64,000 bases of DNA, from contig OU452198.1 in NCBI GenBank assembly GCA_911728435.2, positions 35,679,902 to 35,743,901 of the forward strand, in the 5' to 3' direction. Positions 34,345 to 45,643 of the stretch are shown here, one piece after another. The translations under genes and the position numbers were made by a program. Origin of the DNA: Apoderus coryli. Lineage: Eukaryota > Arthropoda > Insecta > Coleoptera > Attelabidae. The notes beneath the pieces were generated by a model. The model was not told where the DNA came from. It did no database searches and saw only the letters and a list, made by a program, of their open reading frames with translations. Position 1 is the stretch's first letter; each line of letters opens with the position of its first letter.

Positions 34345-34985
34345 TAGGACGCCGTCTCCCCACGAAGGTTGGCGAACCAACTGGCTATAATGGTGCTTGA
34401 TACCGCACCTCTGAAAATCTCTATAGATTCCCGTCGAAACCATCGACGCAGGTCTTTTAGCCGTGAGTTTTACCGTCTGCCCACAGATCATTTACCCTCG
34501 ATCTTTCCTTCAATGACGAGTCCGAGGAGCTCGTACCTCTCCCCCTCATAACGTGCCCGATGTATCGATGTATTGGAGCTTTCGTTCTTTGATGGATGTC
34601 AGCAGCTCTTTACCTTTACCTATTCTCCTCAGTACTTCCTCGTTGGTTATCCTGTCTACCCAGGATATACGCAGTATACGGCGATACAAAATCGTCAATG
34701 CGGCTCTCCATTGATTGGCAGTTCTTAGAACCATAGAGTAGCACTGTGAAGATATAGCAATACGCATATGCGGAGCTGTAGGTTTAGGACTCTGCTAGTA
34801 AAGAGGTTCTTCATGAAGATGAATGTCCTTCTGGCCTGTTCTACTCTTCGTGACTGTTCTCGTTGACGAGGGCTCCAAGATATTTAAAGGACGGCACTTG
34901 TTTCACGACCTGGTTGTTAATTTGAAGGATCGCCCGTCTTGGTACCTTGGCGGGTACAACTACCTTGGTCTTGACAACCCAAGTA
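34345..34985 (-). pseudogene. RTE-like LINE 3' end, second copy
   Basis: Related to the fragment at 23811-24512 and in the same orientation. The minus strand reads VVVPAKVPRRAIL, QVPSFKYLGALVNE, later ILYRRILRISWVDRITNEEV, ERKLQYI, then LGLVIEGKIEGK, LKDLRRWFRRESIEIF and FANLRGETAS before the stop near 34350. Several stops and frame changes are present. Protein similarity to the other copy is clear but not close, so these are separate insertions of one family. Confidence 0.75.
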
Positions 34986-35027
34986 CCTAACTACTTTATC
35001 CAAAACTTTGAAAAAAAAGATTGCAAG

Positions 35028-35091
35028 AGCAGCAATCGAATCCAGGACCTTCCGCATGCAAGGCCGTTTATCACTGAGCTACGCCCAACGG
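35028..35091 (-). repeat. tRNA-Ala-like SINE head or pseudo-tRNA
   Basis: The minus strand reads GGGCGTAGCTCAGTGATAAA (A box TAGCTCAGTGA), CTTGCATGCGGAAGG (UGC anticodon region), then TCCTGGATTCGATTGC (B box). The acceptor stem does not close, so it is unlikely to be a working tRNA. It shares the GCATGCGGAA joint with the SINE at 15590, so it is probably the intact head of that family. Confidence 0.6.
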
Positions 35092-35739
35092 TAGAAAATA
35101 TAAAACGAAACTGCCATATTTTACTCTCAACACACGGGAATGGTTGGATATCGTATCGTTTCTATGTGGACTCGACTGTTCCAGCTCATTAAAATTTGCA
35201 AGTAATCCAGGGGAGCTCAGGGGATGAAGCCCTCTTGTCATAGGTGCCCTGTTCAAAAAAATAAAGGGTTTTTAGATTATATAGTAAAACATATGCATTT
35301 AATGTATTTTGAACAATTAATAAATAATACAATGGAGCCTTAGTGGAAGATTTGTAGAAGAAACAGTCTAACCTATCATTCCGCAGGTATGCGTGTAAAT
35401 AAACAACAGTTTGCCTGTGGTATGTATGATTATTTGTATAAGAATTTAGAATCTAATACACGGAGTGTATTAGTTGTTTGCTGAAATCTTGAGAACTTTT
35501 TTGAAGAATACAAATTAGGATATTGGTTTAGCTTTCAACTTCGACGGCGAAGAATGTATGAAAACACTACACTATTGCAACTTAAATATTTGTTTAATAT
35601 GTAGGTATGTATTTATACTTAAATGCCATAAACAAATTCTATAACAATTTACAGTTTTTGAGATTTGAATAGTTAAGTATCAGAAATTAATTAATATCAT
35701 AGTAAAAATAAAAAGTTTTAACATGTTGTGATGTATATA
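35092..35739. other. Intron sequence; nothing recognised
   Basis: AT-rich, no repeat partner found. It ends with a short TATATA run into which the mariner at 35740 has inserted. Confidence 0.4.
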
Positions 35740-37011
35740 CGAGGGCTGCCTTTTATATTTCGGGATTAGAGAACAAAAACAAATATTAATCATCGACAAT
35801 CACTTTATTGTTTTTTCAAAATATTCCCCATGAAGATCTATACACTTTTGCATGCGTTTGAACCAATTGTCGAAGCACTTTTGCCACTCTGATTGAGGTA
35901 TCTCCAAAACATGCATTCTGAATGCAGCAACCGCTTCTTCAGGTGTCGAAAAACGTTGACCTCTCAGTTTGTTTTTCACGTACGGGAATAAAAAGAAGTC
36001 ATTCGGTGCCAAGTCAGGACTATACGGCGGATGACTCAACAAATCGATGTTTTGGATGCTCAAAAATGCAGTTGTTTGAGCCGATGTGTGAGAGCTCGCA
36101 TTGTCGTGGTGAAGAGTGATCCGTCTTCGGCGGTTGGTTTTCCTGATTTCTTGGAAGACAACTGGCAATCAAATGGTTCTGCGTTTTTCTAGTGGTACGG
36201 TTGCGACATGTCCTGTTTTTCAGAAAAAACAGGCGACCATTTGCTTGGAAGTGCTTCGTGCGCGAACAGCTTTTGTTGGATTTCACTCATCTTGAAACAC
36301 CCAGACAGTCGACTGCTGTTTACTTTCAGGCTCATACGCGTAAATCCACGATTCATCACCTCTCACGTTGTGATAGACGTGTTTCGAAGCACCGCCATCG
36401 TATTTTTTGAGCATTTCTTTCGACCAATCGACACGAGCCTTTTTTTGAGTGATTGACAAATTGTGTGGGATCCAACGCGAACAAATTTTTTTGACAGCCA
36501 AATGTTTCTGCAATATTGAATGTATGCTGCTCCCACTAATGCCTAAGATTGTCTCAATCTCTTGATAGGTCACATGACGATCTTGCAATATCAGTTCGCG
36601 CACAGCATCAATGGTTTTCGGAACAACAACTGATTTTGGACGACCTTCACGAATTTCATCTTGCAGTAAACTAAGACCACGATTGAATTCACCATACCAT
36701 CGATAAACACTGGTCCTTGATGGAGCTTCATCGCCAAAAATTGAATTAAGGTCATCCATGCACTGTTGCTGAGTTAATCCACGTCGAAAGTTGTAAAAAA
36801 TAATCGCACGAAAATGTTCACGATTTTATTCTATTTTTGGACCGAGATGACCCTTTTAAGTTACTGTAAACAACACAAATAGCGCTCGTAGGTCAAAACG
36901 TTGTTCTGAGTACGTATAACGTCCAAAAAGTCCAACTTTACAATACAGCTGTTAGTTGCCAGATTGCAACACCAGGGTTGCCAAATACCGAAATATAAAA
37001 GGCAGCCCTCG
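35740..37011 (-). mobile_element. Mariner element, full length (1272 bp), inactive
   Basis: Inverted ends CGAGGGCTGCCTTTTATATT + TCGG (24 bp, exact) at 35740 and 37011, flanked by TA (35738-35739 and 37012-37013). The transposase gene is on the minus strand and fills the element. Length and structure are normal for mariner. Only four bases separate it from the next transposon. Confidence 0.9.
35800..36825 (-). pseudogene. Mariner transposase, D34D, with in-frame stops
   Basis: Opens REHFRAIIFYNFRRGLTQQQ, then a helix-turn-helix region with YRWYGEFNRG and GRPKSVVVPKTIDAV. The first catalytic Asp is in RGDESWIYAY, the second in HHDNASSH, the third in YSPDLAPNDFF, with 34 residues between the last two (mariner D34D). 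The frame is continuous over 342 codons except for TGA at 36283-36285, 36220-36222 and 36169-36171; a TAA at 36826-36828 cuts off the N-terminus. A few codons appear deleted at the last TGA compared with relatives. The enzyme would cut and paste DNA at TA; this copy is dead. A near-identical 3' fragment is at 2641. Confidence 0.9.
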
Positions 37012-37017
37012 TATATA

Positions 37018-39104
37018 CAGGGTGGTCCAACGAAAAGTTTGCACCTAGCTTTTCTCTTTTTTTTGTAGTCGAATGCGAAAATGCTCGGACACGTCGATTT
37101 TGCTTTTGAGGGGGACACATTTTAAACATATTTTTCGATCTGCGCCTTTAACCCCCTAGCGGGGGTGAGTAACAACCCTAAAATTTTAAATGGAAAGAGG
37201 GGTCTAATGACATATCATTTGAAAGGACACAAAATTGTCTTTCTAATGATACCCTATTTGTCGAATTTTACTAAAACAGTTAATACGAAAACGACTTTAA
37301 AGACATTAAGCCGATAATTTTGGTATTAATGAGAAATACAAATAAGTTTTAATTATTGTGAGTGAAAACACCTGCAATCGTTAGTACATTCCAATGTTTG
37401 TTAGTTTTAACATTGCTTTGTAAAAAAAGTAAACAAGCTGTTAAATTGATTTATTAAAACGTTACATTAACAAATGTTGAAAATGTGACCCATTTGATTC
37501 CATACAATAATACAGATTTTGTTCAAATCTATTTCTAACATTTTGTAGCATATCAGGTGTTATGTTTCTGCACTCTTCTGTAATGCGTTGGCGAAGATCT
37601 TCTATGGACTCGGGCTTCGTGGCAAAACATTTATTTTTTAAGTGCCCCCAAAGAAAAAAGTCTAAAGGCGATAAATCCGGTGACCTGGCAGGCCATTCAA
37701 TTGGGCCCCTCCTTCCAATCCACCGTCCAGGGAACCGGTCATCTAAGAACTGTCTTACAGGAGCCACATAGTGCGGAGGTGCTCCATCTTGCTGGAAATA
37801 AAGCCGATCAGCAGTATGATTTTGGTCATCTTCTATTATTTGTGTTATTAAAGGATCAATTGTGTCTTCAAGCATGTTTAGGTACACTTCACCAGTTAAA
37901 TTTCCAGGAATAAAAAGTGGTCCTATAATATGATTTCCTAATATGCCACACCAGACGTTTATTTTTTGAGGATACTGGGTATGAACCTCACGGAATAAAT
38001 GTGGGTTACTGTCATCCCAGTAACGGCAATTGTGCCTATTTACAGCTCCATTCAAATAAAATGTGCATTCGTCGGAAAAACAAATGTTAAATAATAATTG
38101 CGGATCTTCAATTAAACGCGGGATCATTGCTTCACAAAATTGCAGCCTTCTATCAGGATCATCCTCATTTAGTTCCTGTACTAATTTGATTTTGTACGGA
38201 TGAAATTTGTACGCTTTTAAAATTCGTATTATGGACGAACGGGAGACACCTGAGGCTTCAGCTAGTTGACGGGTACTTTGACTATGATCCATTTCAACAT
38301 GCCCTAAAACAGCGACTTCCACAGCTTCATTTCTGATCGGTTTCTGCGGCTGGTGTTTTACATTACAGATAGATCCGGTATCTACAAACTTTTTAACTAA
38401 CTTGCCAACGTACACATCATTCACATTTTTATCGGGATGTCTCTCATTAAATAAGCGAGCCGTAAGTCTAGCACTACTATTATTTTGAAAATAAAGTTTA
38501 ACAATTTCAACTCGTTCTAGAATGGAATAAATCATTTTGTACGGTAAAAGTAAAATAACTTGAGAAGCAACCAAACTGAATCAATGAAAAGACTAAAATA
38601 AACGGTGTAAATTCTTTTCCTACACGTATCTGCAGTTTTTATTTCAACAAAAAACGCAAACGATTAGTGAGGAATTTAGTTCTGATAAATAAGATAGTGT
38701 TTTTGAAATCCCGTTTTTCTTCAAAGTAAATAATTTAGAAATGATTGTAGTTGTTTTCAGTCGTAATAATTAAAACTTATTTGTATTTCTCATTAATACC
38801 AAAATTATCGGCTTAATGTCTTTAAAGTCGTTTTCGTATTAACTGTTTTAGTAAAATTCGACAAATAGGGTATCATTAGAAAGACAATTTTGTGTCCTTT
38901 CAAATGATATGTCATTAGACCCCTCTTTCCATTTAAAATTTTAGGGTTGTTACTCACCCCCGCTAGGGGGTTAAAGGCGCAGATCGAAAAATATGTTTAA
39001 AATGTGTCCCCCTCAAAAGCAAAATCGACGTGTCCGAGCATTTTCGCATTCGACTACAAAAAAAAGAGAAAAGCTAGGTGCAAACTTTTCGTTGGACCAC
39101 CCTG
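37018..39104 (-). mobile_element. Intact D41D Tc1/mariner transposon with 340-bp inverted ends
   Basis: The ends are 37018-37357 and 38765-39104, 340 bp each and identical as read by eye. They begin CAGGGTGGTCCAACG and are flanked by TA on both sides. The single gene between them is open. Identical long ends plus an intact gene point to a recent insertion. Ends this long are unusual for Tc1/mariner elements, which mostly have tens of bases. Confidence 0.9.
37462..38535 (-). CDS. D41D transposase, intact (357 aa)
   Basis: Cut-and-paste transposase of the Tc1/mariner superfamily. The N-terminal DNA-binding half starts MIYSILERVEIVKLYFQNNS; a second helix-turn-helix covers about residues 80-110 (STRQLAEASGVSRSSIIRIL). 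Catalytic residues are D155 (CFSDECTF), D250 (FQQDGAPPHY) and D292 (SPDLSPLDFF), with 41 residues between the last two. I chose the ATG at 38535; the frame is open 13 codons further but only from a TTG. No stops or frame breaks. The gene lies between exact 340-bp ends. D41D spacing is, from memory, that of the rosa group; exact placement needs a tree. Likely able to move its element. Confidence 0.85.
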   Translation of the reverse strand: MIYSILERVEIVKLYFQNNSSARLTARLFNERHPDKNVNDVYVGKLVKKFVDTGSICNVKHQPQKPIRNEAVEVAVLGHVEMDHSQSTRQLAEASGVSRSSIIRILKAYKFHPYKIKLVQELNEDDPDRRLQFCEAMIPRLIEDPQLLFNICFSDECTFYLNGAVNRHNCRYWDDSNPHLFREVHTQYPQKINVWCGILGNHIIGPLFIPGNLTGEVYLNMLEDTIDPLITQIIEDDQNHTADRLYFQQDGAPPHYVAPVRQFLDDRFPGRWIGRRGPIEWPARSPDLSPLDFFLWGHLKNKCFATKPESIEDLRQRITEECRNITPDMLQNVRNRFEQNLYYCMESNGSHFQHLLM

Positions 39105-39175
39105 TATGTAGATCGTTGTTGTTTTATTCTTATTTATTATATTTATGTCATGGAATAATTATGGTCAAAAGCCAC
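39105..39175. other. Short spacer
   Basis: TA duplication of the preceding element followed by AT-rich sequence leading into a Penelope-end motif. Confidence 0.4.
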
Positions 39176-39245
39176 ATGAAGAAGACGTTAACGTCGAAAC
39201 GTTGTGTATGTTGTAAAATGTTTTTATTTTTAATAAAATAAAATA
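39176..39245 (+). ncRNA. Hammerhead-like motif, degraded
   Basis: Reads ATGAAGA, A, hairpin GACGTT-AACGTC with no loop bases, GAAAC, GTTGTG, and is followed within 40 bases by TTTTTAATAAAATAAA, as at the other copies. The first core base is A rather than C, so activity is unlikely. Confidence 0.45.
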
Positions 39246-41469
39246 ATAATTTCCCAAAATGAACCAATATTTCCAAAAATAGAATAAATATAAAACAAAT
39301 TGGAACGTTCAAGAATAACATTAAAAAATAAAACAAATAATATTATAATATTTTATCATAATACGTAATTCGTCTAATTTTTATAGCAGGGTATATCTAC
39401 ACTAAATTGATTTAAATAAAAACTTCAGTATTTCCGTAAATAAAGATTTATTGAATGAATGAATGACTGGCTGGATCTGTTTTACTATACGTATAATCCA
39501 AGAAAGGGTTCAAATTAGCTTTTGGGAACGACTTCACACTTACTGTGATCAGACTTGTAACCTATTATAATCATGGAAGATTCATTATACGGATATTTTA
39601 CAACTATAAATATATTTTTTTGCTATTTAATAATCCCTTCGTAGAATTATCTGATACGTATATACATTTTAATAATTAGGTATTAAGTATAAATTTTATT
39701 ATAAAACTCGATACTTACCGATAAGATATTAAAGAATATATAATAACTGTATACATACAGAATACGCCTAAATAATTTCTAATTGATTTTCATATCAATT
39801 CTCTCATTAAATTCTAAATTATCTTTTATCTATCTCGATAATAATTATATTATTTTATAAATTTTCATAATATATACCACATGATTTTTGTCACGTAGGT
39901 TTTCTAACTATTTGTGCAACTTACGAAAGCTAGAGATCTGAATATCTAGATTTAACCGAGAAAGGGAAATTAGGGTACATATTTTGAGAAAGTGTGTTGA
40001 AAAGAAGTATAATGTTATGGTTGTATAGGACTGTATACAAAATCGGTCAAATTTGTTTTAAATATTTACATAAGAATCCGCAAATTTTATTGTCAGTGCC
40101 AGATCTTCGACAGGCAGACATTTATAGCTCTGCAATATGTAATATTATAACATGTATATAGAGGCGATTAGTTTCATGAAACTTGTTTTCAATTTCATCG
40201 GAAATACGTGTTAAAAATAGTTAAAAAAATGTATGTCTATATCCTTGATAACTCAAAAACCACTTAAGATATTTTAACTAGATTTGATACAAAAATACCA
40301 AAGGATATTTCTAGGTGCTTATTAACTTTTGCGAAATATTAAGCCCTAGTATAATTCGTGGATATCATTACCGCACTCGACGTTTTTCAATCTTTTATTT
40401 GTATTTCAAATTTGCAAGTTGGTTTTAATCATTGTATTATTGTATTACATGTACACAAAAGATTATTATTATTATTATAGTAAGGGTTCAAAAATTAAAA
40501 AACATCATAGTTCTTGAACTCATCCGAAATATTGAATATTTTTTTTAGATTTCATAGGATATAACCGAAAACTTTGGAAAACTTTTAACATAAAAGAAAT
40601 TAGTTCACGTTGGCGTTATATCTCTATATTTAGATTTTTATTTTAATGAAGAAATAAGGCTCAAGAAAAAGGAGAACAAAATATATCTCTATATATGTAT
40701 ATACAAAAGTATTAGGCTTTTTTTTCTATTCCTGATTTTGTCATTTTTATTTCATTTATAATAGGTACCCAATATTATTTCTTTGCAAAATATAGCAATT
40801 TCATTTTGTTCCAAATACTTAGTTATATGTTTTGTAATTTAAAATATTATTTTCGAGTAGGTAACTTATTTTTGGAACCGTTTTGTTCCAAAGTGTCACA
40901 ATGCTCTTCCATGTGACTCAAGCTTAAGATGAAATTTTGTTTTTATTTTTCGTAGATGAGGATGCAATTGGCAATGAACTTTGGGAAGTCCGCAACTTAC
41001 TAAAATGATATTATTATAATAATGGTATTTTTTCACTCAATTAATTAAAAATTATTATAAAAATCCCCGAAAACTAAAAAATTATATAAGGTTTGGTCAA
41101 CTAGAACTCGCGCGTCATTAGACATACAAATACTTGCCGAAAAACATGTATCTATAGAAATATATTCTACTTTTTGAAATTTTGTTCAATAATTTTTGAA
41201 ACTTAAGTTATTACGTAAGGGAAAATGTTGTTTAGAGTTAGAAAGTGAGACACGTGTAGATAATAAAAATAAATCAACGTAATCCATTTAGAGACTAGAT
41301 ATAGTTTAAGGAGGTAAATTCAATAAGTAATTTTAAATTCTGCAAAATATAGTAATTGAGTTACTATGTTTTGGCAGGCGAGACGGAAGATCTCTAAGTT
41401 TCTACAACAATTTTCTAATCAAATCAAGAAAGCACATGGGAGTATTATTTTAGTTGTTGAATAACAAAA
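39246..41469. other. Intron sequence; no gene seen
   Basis: Very AT-rich. No conserved frame, element end or repeat pair was recognised over these 2.2 kb. Confidence 0.45.
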
Positions 41470-41930
41470 AATATAGATAGATACATTTTGGTTGAAATCG
41501 CTTAAGCCCTGTGATTGAGGTGCACACAGCCGCTAAATTTTCATATATCAGTAGGGGTCGAGTGATACATCATTTTAAAGCGTTTTTTATCTGCTTTACA
41601 TCAATAGCTTACTTTTGATGATATTTGCCTCCATAATTAGCGAGAAAATAGCATTTAAAATGTAAGGAGTTAGTTAGTTGGCACGTATATATATAACAAA
41701 TAAAATACAAAATTTATTAACACGTCTCCGTTGGGTCGTGCTGTGGCAATCCTTTTTTTTCTAGTTTCTGAATAAAGTTGGTTACGTTAGTTTATTGGAA
41801 ATAATGACAATAATACAATTAGTAATAATAATTATTAAAATTCTGTAACGTTACGCAGGTCAAATATTTTTGATTATATTATAACTTGTCGGGAAAGTTT
41901 TGGTATGAGACAACCAATTTATTAACTAAA
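41470..41930 (+). repeat. Composite repeat with SINE tail, longest copy
   Basis: Same order as at 15590: GTTGAAATCGCTTAAGCCCT, CAGTAGGGGTCGAGTGATAC, CTGCTTTACATC, CCTCCATAATTAGC, then a worn tRNA-like piece (GTTGGGTCGTGCTGTGGCAA) and the tail GTTAGTTTATTGGAAATAAT ... CGGGAAAGTTTTGG. The B box is gone here. Confidence 0.65.
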
Positions 41931-42332
41931 AAATACTAATTAATGAATGATTAATGCCTAAAACAATGACGTCAAAATAACTATAACAATTAAGTGATTA
42001 TTTATTCAAAATCACACTAAAAGCGTTGCTAAAAAAAATGGCGTGTAATAGTAACAAATTATGTGGAATAACAATCGATAATAAATCAATAACTTTCACG
42101 CAAAATTAACGTTTAGTAATACAATATGAATAATATTATTATATTGAATTTCAATTTTAATTTGTCACCTGGGCGCCGGAGAAAAAAACTGGAATACAAA
42201 ATACTTTTCGCAACATTAAATATTTTTATTATTATTTTAAAATTACATAAATTAAAATATTTTGACGTTTAGGCGTATATTAAAAAAATATCCTGAAGGT
42301 AAGAATTTTTTAAGCATATTATTGCTGTAACA

Positions 42333-42464
42333 ATGGCGCCTATACAGAGTGTACAAAAAACACTGACTGCAAAATTGGAAGCCTATGAAAAAGTAATAAA
42401 AGAAATAAATAAATTAATGAGTTTACATGCCAAAATAACTATAACTATACAAAATCTTTTGTAG
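42333..42464 (+). pseudogene. Prefoldin subunit 6-like N-terminal fragment
   Basis: A 43-codon frame reads MAPIQSVQKTLTAKLEAYEK, VIKEINKLMSLHAK, then ITITIQNLL and a stop. The first 34 residues have the heptad pattern and the order seen at the start of prefoldin subunit 6 (MQ..LQ.EL..Y....K...K.MS.R), a chaperone subunit that hands unfolded actin and tubulin to the chaperonin. After LHAK the similarity stops with no GT splice donor at the break. It is therefore probably a truncated retro-pseudogene or duplicated scrap, not an exon. Identification is from memory of a short, low-complexity helix and could be wrong. Confidence 0.3.
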
Positions 42465-42634
42465 ATACACTTTTTAGAAAGCTCATTCGCATATATATTA
42501 TAATGGCAATAGAAATAAAAGGAAACACGATATTAGACTTTATAAAATAGTCCATAATGAAGAGTCTACTCCACAAATTGAGTTGTAGTAGGTAGGTACA
42601 TGAAAATTAAAACTTTTTGTAAAAATTAACAATA

Positions 42635-43623
42635 GCTTCGTTCGCGGCCATGATTCTGAATTGGTTCTAGTTCTCTACGCTTGCGCAGTTTCGATTTCGG
42701 CGTTCGCGGTGAAAAAATTGTCGAACTACTAGTAATAGAATCAAACAGTTTGGCGTTCGAGGTGAAAAAAGAATCAGTTCATTACCGGTTCTGAATTGAT
42801 TTTTCAGTTCTACGGACTGATGAAGAACTGTTAGTTCTGACATGCGCAGTCTAGCTGACCACTGGTTATATTTATTAATTGTTTATATGTTTTATCCTTG
42901 TAGGTATATAAGGGCATTGTCTTTATAAAGACAATGATAAGGGTTTTAGACAGTGTCAGTGACTACAAAGAAGACATCCAACAAAGAGTAGAATAGGGGA
43001 TGAAGGATTTTATTTTTTCAGGTAGATAGATCTTAGTATTATAAATAAAAGCAGAAATGTTTTGTGTCTGTTATTTTTGAGGTTTTACTTTTTATTTCTT
43101 ATGAAGTATTTAGTGACAGTGACGTCCTTTGAATTGAATTGAATTGAATTTGAATTGAAAACAACAAAAATAAAATATTGTTTCAACAACAACAACGTTT
43201 CTTGTTTCCATTACTTTATTAAAATGTCATTAAAAATTAAAATGTGCTGCAAATCGCTGCGCAAGGTCTTCTGTCATTATTTAAATGTTCACGATATTCT
43301 TCTTCACTAAATTGCGGGACAGTATCTTTATAATAGGGATGATATTTGAATGAACTGGACTGAACAGTGATTAAAGATTGAACACGTCAACATAGAAATG
43401 GAAAATATAACTCAAATTTCTTCAAACTTTTTTATGCACGACAACAGAACATACAACGTAAAATTAAAATATTCCAGCTATGCGATTCTAGTTTGGTTAT
43501 ATTTTGCGTTCGCGGTGATTACAGTTATGAACGCATTTCGAACCGCGCCGGCGCTTTAAAACTAGCTCTGTGACGTCAGCATTCGGGTCAGGATCAATTT
43601 AGAATCGTGGGCGCGAACGAAGC
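42635..43623. mobile_element. Inverted-repeat element with GC-rich ends (989 bp)
   Basis: Ends GCTTCGTTCGCGGCCATGAT then TCTGAATTG at 42635 and the near-complement (CAATTTAGAATCGTGGGCGC then GAACGAAGC) ending at 43623, with TA outside each. Inside, GGCGTTCG(C/A)GGTGAAAAAA occurs twice on the left and GCGTTCGCGGTGATTAC once on the right. No transposase. Much GC-richer than its surroundings at both ends. The superfamily is not settled, since the TA might belong to the ends. Confidence 0.7.
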
Positions 43624-43926
43624 TAATATAAATTCATTTTCAATCATTTGTACAACAAAAAATAATTTTTTCAAATAAGAAAAAAAAAAGTAAAAAAGTA
43701 GACATAGGCTAACCAACCCTACAATACGGTGTATTTTTGATTTTCACATCAAATTTGTTGATAGATAAATAAATTGATTTTCAAAAAAATGTGAACTTTT
43801 TTTTTGGTTTTACTCGCTATCTACTATAATCGTTTTTCATTTTAAAAAAAGTTTTAGGGTGTTTAGAAGCAAATACAAAAGTAACAAGGCTTCAAAAATT
43901 ATTATATAATGCCTGCTTTCAGGTAC

Positions 43927-43957
43927 CTGAATAAGGTATTACCTTAAATATCGAAAC
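43927..43957 (+). ncRNA. Hammerhead-like motif, degraded
   Basis: CTGAATAAGGTATTACCTTA, then AATATCGAAACGTCGCGTC. The hairpin TAAGGT-ATT-ACCTTA and the GAAAC are kept but the second half of the first core block is altered. After GAA, ACG-TCG-CGT followed by C would be a good short stem III and cleavage base. TTTTTATTTTTAAAATAAAT follows downstream as at other copies. Confidence 0.4.
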
Positions 43958-44871
43958 GTCGCGTCATATAAGGAGTAGTACATTTTGACGAAAAAATATG
44001 TATTATTTTTATTTTTAAAATAAATTGATTTTTTGTGTGAATTTAAAACATTACAATTATTATAATAGGTAAAAATAAATATTGAAAAATATAGTGGTCA
44101 AGAAGAGAAAAATACAAAATATACGAATATTATGTTTTTAATCAAACATTTACTTATATATAATATATAAAGTGGGATTTCATTCAAAATGTAGACAAAT
44201 AATTTTAAAATTCTTATGCAGTGATAATGATCAGTCGGTGCTTATAATATGTTAAGTGCAGTGGTTTTTTAAAATAAAAAATTCGGCCCTTTATTTGTTT
44301 ATTTAATTTGTTCATATTATGTTTTATAACTCTTAGATCAAGATGTTGTTTTTTTACGTATTTCTATCGATAAAAAACGACTGTTTTCTTAAGGACTAGA
44401 GATCTGTAACCAACGGGAGTTGGATGACACGACGAAATACCTGCTAGCCCGATTACCACCTTTGTTGCTCGCTGACAGCCTGACTTCGAACGATATGCAG
44501 TGATCTTAATATCACTAATTTCTTGCTGCTTTAGAATTTACGTTACAATTCCTAATCGCAGAATTTATTGTTATATGCCAAAAATAATTCTATATTATTG
44601 CTAAAAAAAAAATGCTGATCAAATAGAAAGTGTGGGTGTAACATTTGCTACAATTACGAGTAACACGATAGAATCCCTAGAGGAACAATTTCCAAAAGAG
44701 ATTAAATCTTATTACGTGTGTAATAGACGAATGTACAATAAGTAATATACATGAACACATATTGGTAAATACTTGGCAATAATATGTTAAAAAATATATG
44801 ACACGGATATACCTGCAGGAAATTAAATGCCAACTGAACGTATGTTATTGTATATCTGGTGTTTCCATATA
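43958..44871. other. Intron sequence; nothing recognised
   Basis: AT-rich with no conserved frame. A short GC-richer patch at 44405-44500 was read in six frames without result. Confidence 0.4.
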
Positions 44872-45643
44872 CCGGGGTCCCACTAAGGCCAGCGACCAGC
44901 TGTATCTCCGAGACTATTGATCGTACAGCTTTCGAAGAAGAATTATTAATAAAAGTGGCAGCAAAAATGACCAAAATACTTGACAGAAGGCGAATAAATC
45001 TCATTTACTTGGATCAACAACTATAATCCGGTAATCTACAACAAAGAAAATATATCGATATTTGAATAGTGTATGGCTATAACTCAAGTTTGAAATGTGA
45101 TAGAGACTCTTGTTTGAGTTATTTTGTTTCTTATCTTAAGCTTAATTAAACCAAGGTATAAAAATTGAATCATCCCATTTATTGTTTTTAAAGAAATCAG
45201 ATACTTCAACATTGAACGCCACCTAGAGGACAGGTGGTAAAAAATAAATTAAGATATTGCATTTTAGGTTAGAGGCATAATTTACCTTTTCAATCAGCTT
45301 AAGTAAACTCAAATCGGTTAAAATCTTGCAGATATATCGCATATTTCCTATAGAACATTATTCTTTTATCCCCTTCCCTTTATTTTAGGAGACGTCAAAA
45401 TTTTAACTACTATTATAGTTGTAGAGCATTAAAAGTATGATTCAAAAATGTAACCTAATTTCTACTTATCTATTTCAGTTTTTGTAAATATTGCAGTTGT
45501 AAAAATGCGCCATCTAGTGGTAGGTATTCAAGGTTAAAAACTCTTTTGGTCTATTTTTCATGCTAATAATTTTTTCCCCCAAAATCGGTATGACCAATAA
45601 TTTCAGAGATAAAGCTGTTCGATATTCTTAGTGAAACACCCGG
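44872..45643. mobile_element. TA-flanked non-autonomous element (772 bp)
   Basis: Ends CCGGGGTCCCACTAAG (44872) and the complement of CCGGGTGTTTCACTAAG (ending 45643), each beside TA. Similarity continues with CAGCTGTATCTCCGAGA against CAGCTTTATCTCTGAAA. No coding capacity. The ends resemble those of the element at 22825. Confidence 0.7.

Noticed and set aside
44702..45004. 100-codon minus-strand frame at the edge of the TA element
   Set aside because: Overlaps an inverted-repeat end and has no recognisable domain.
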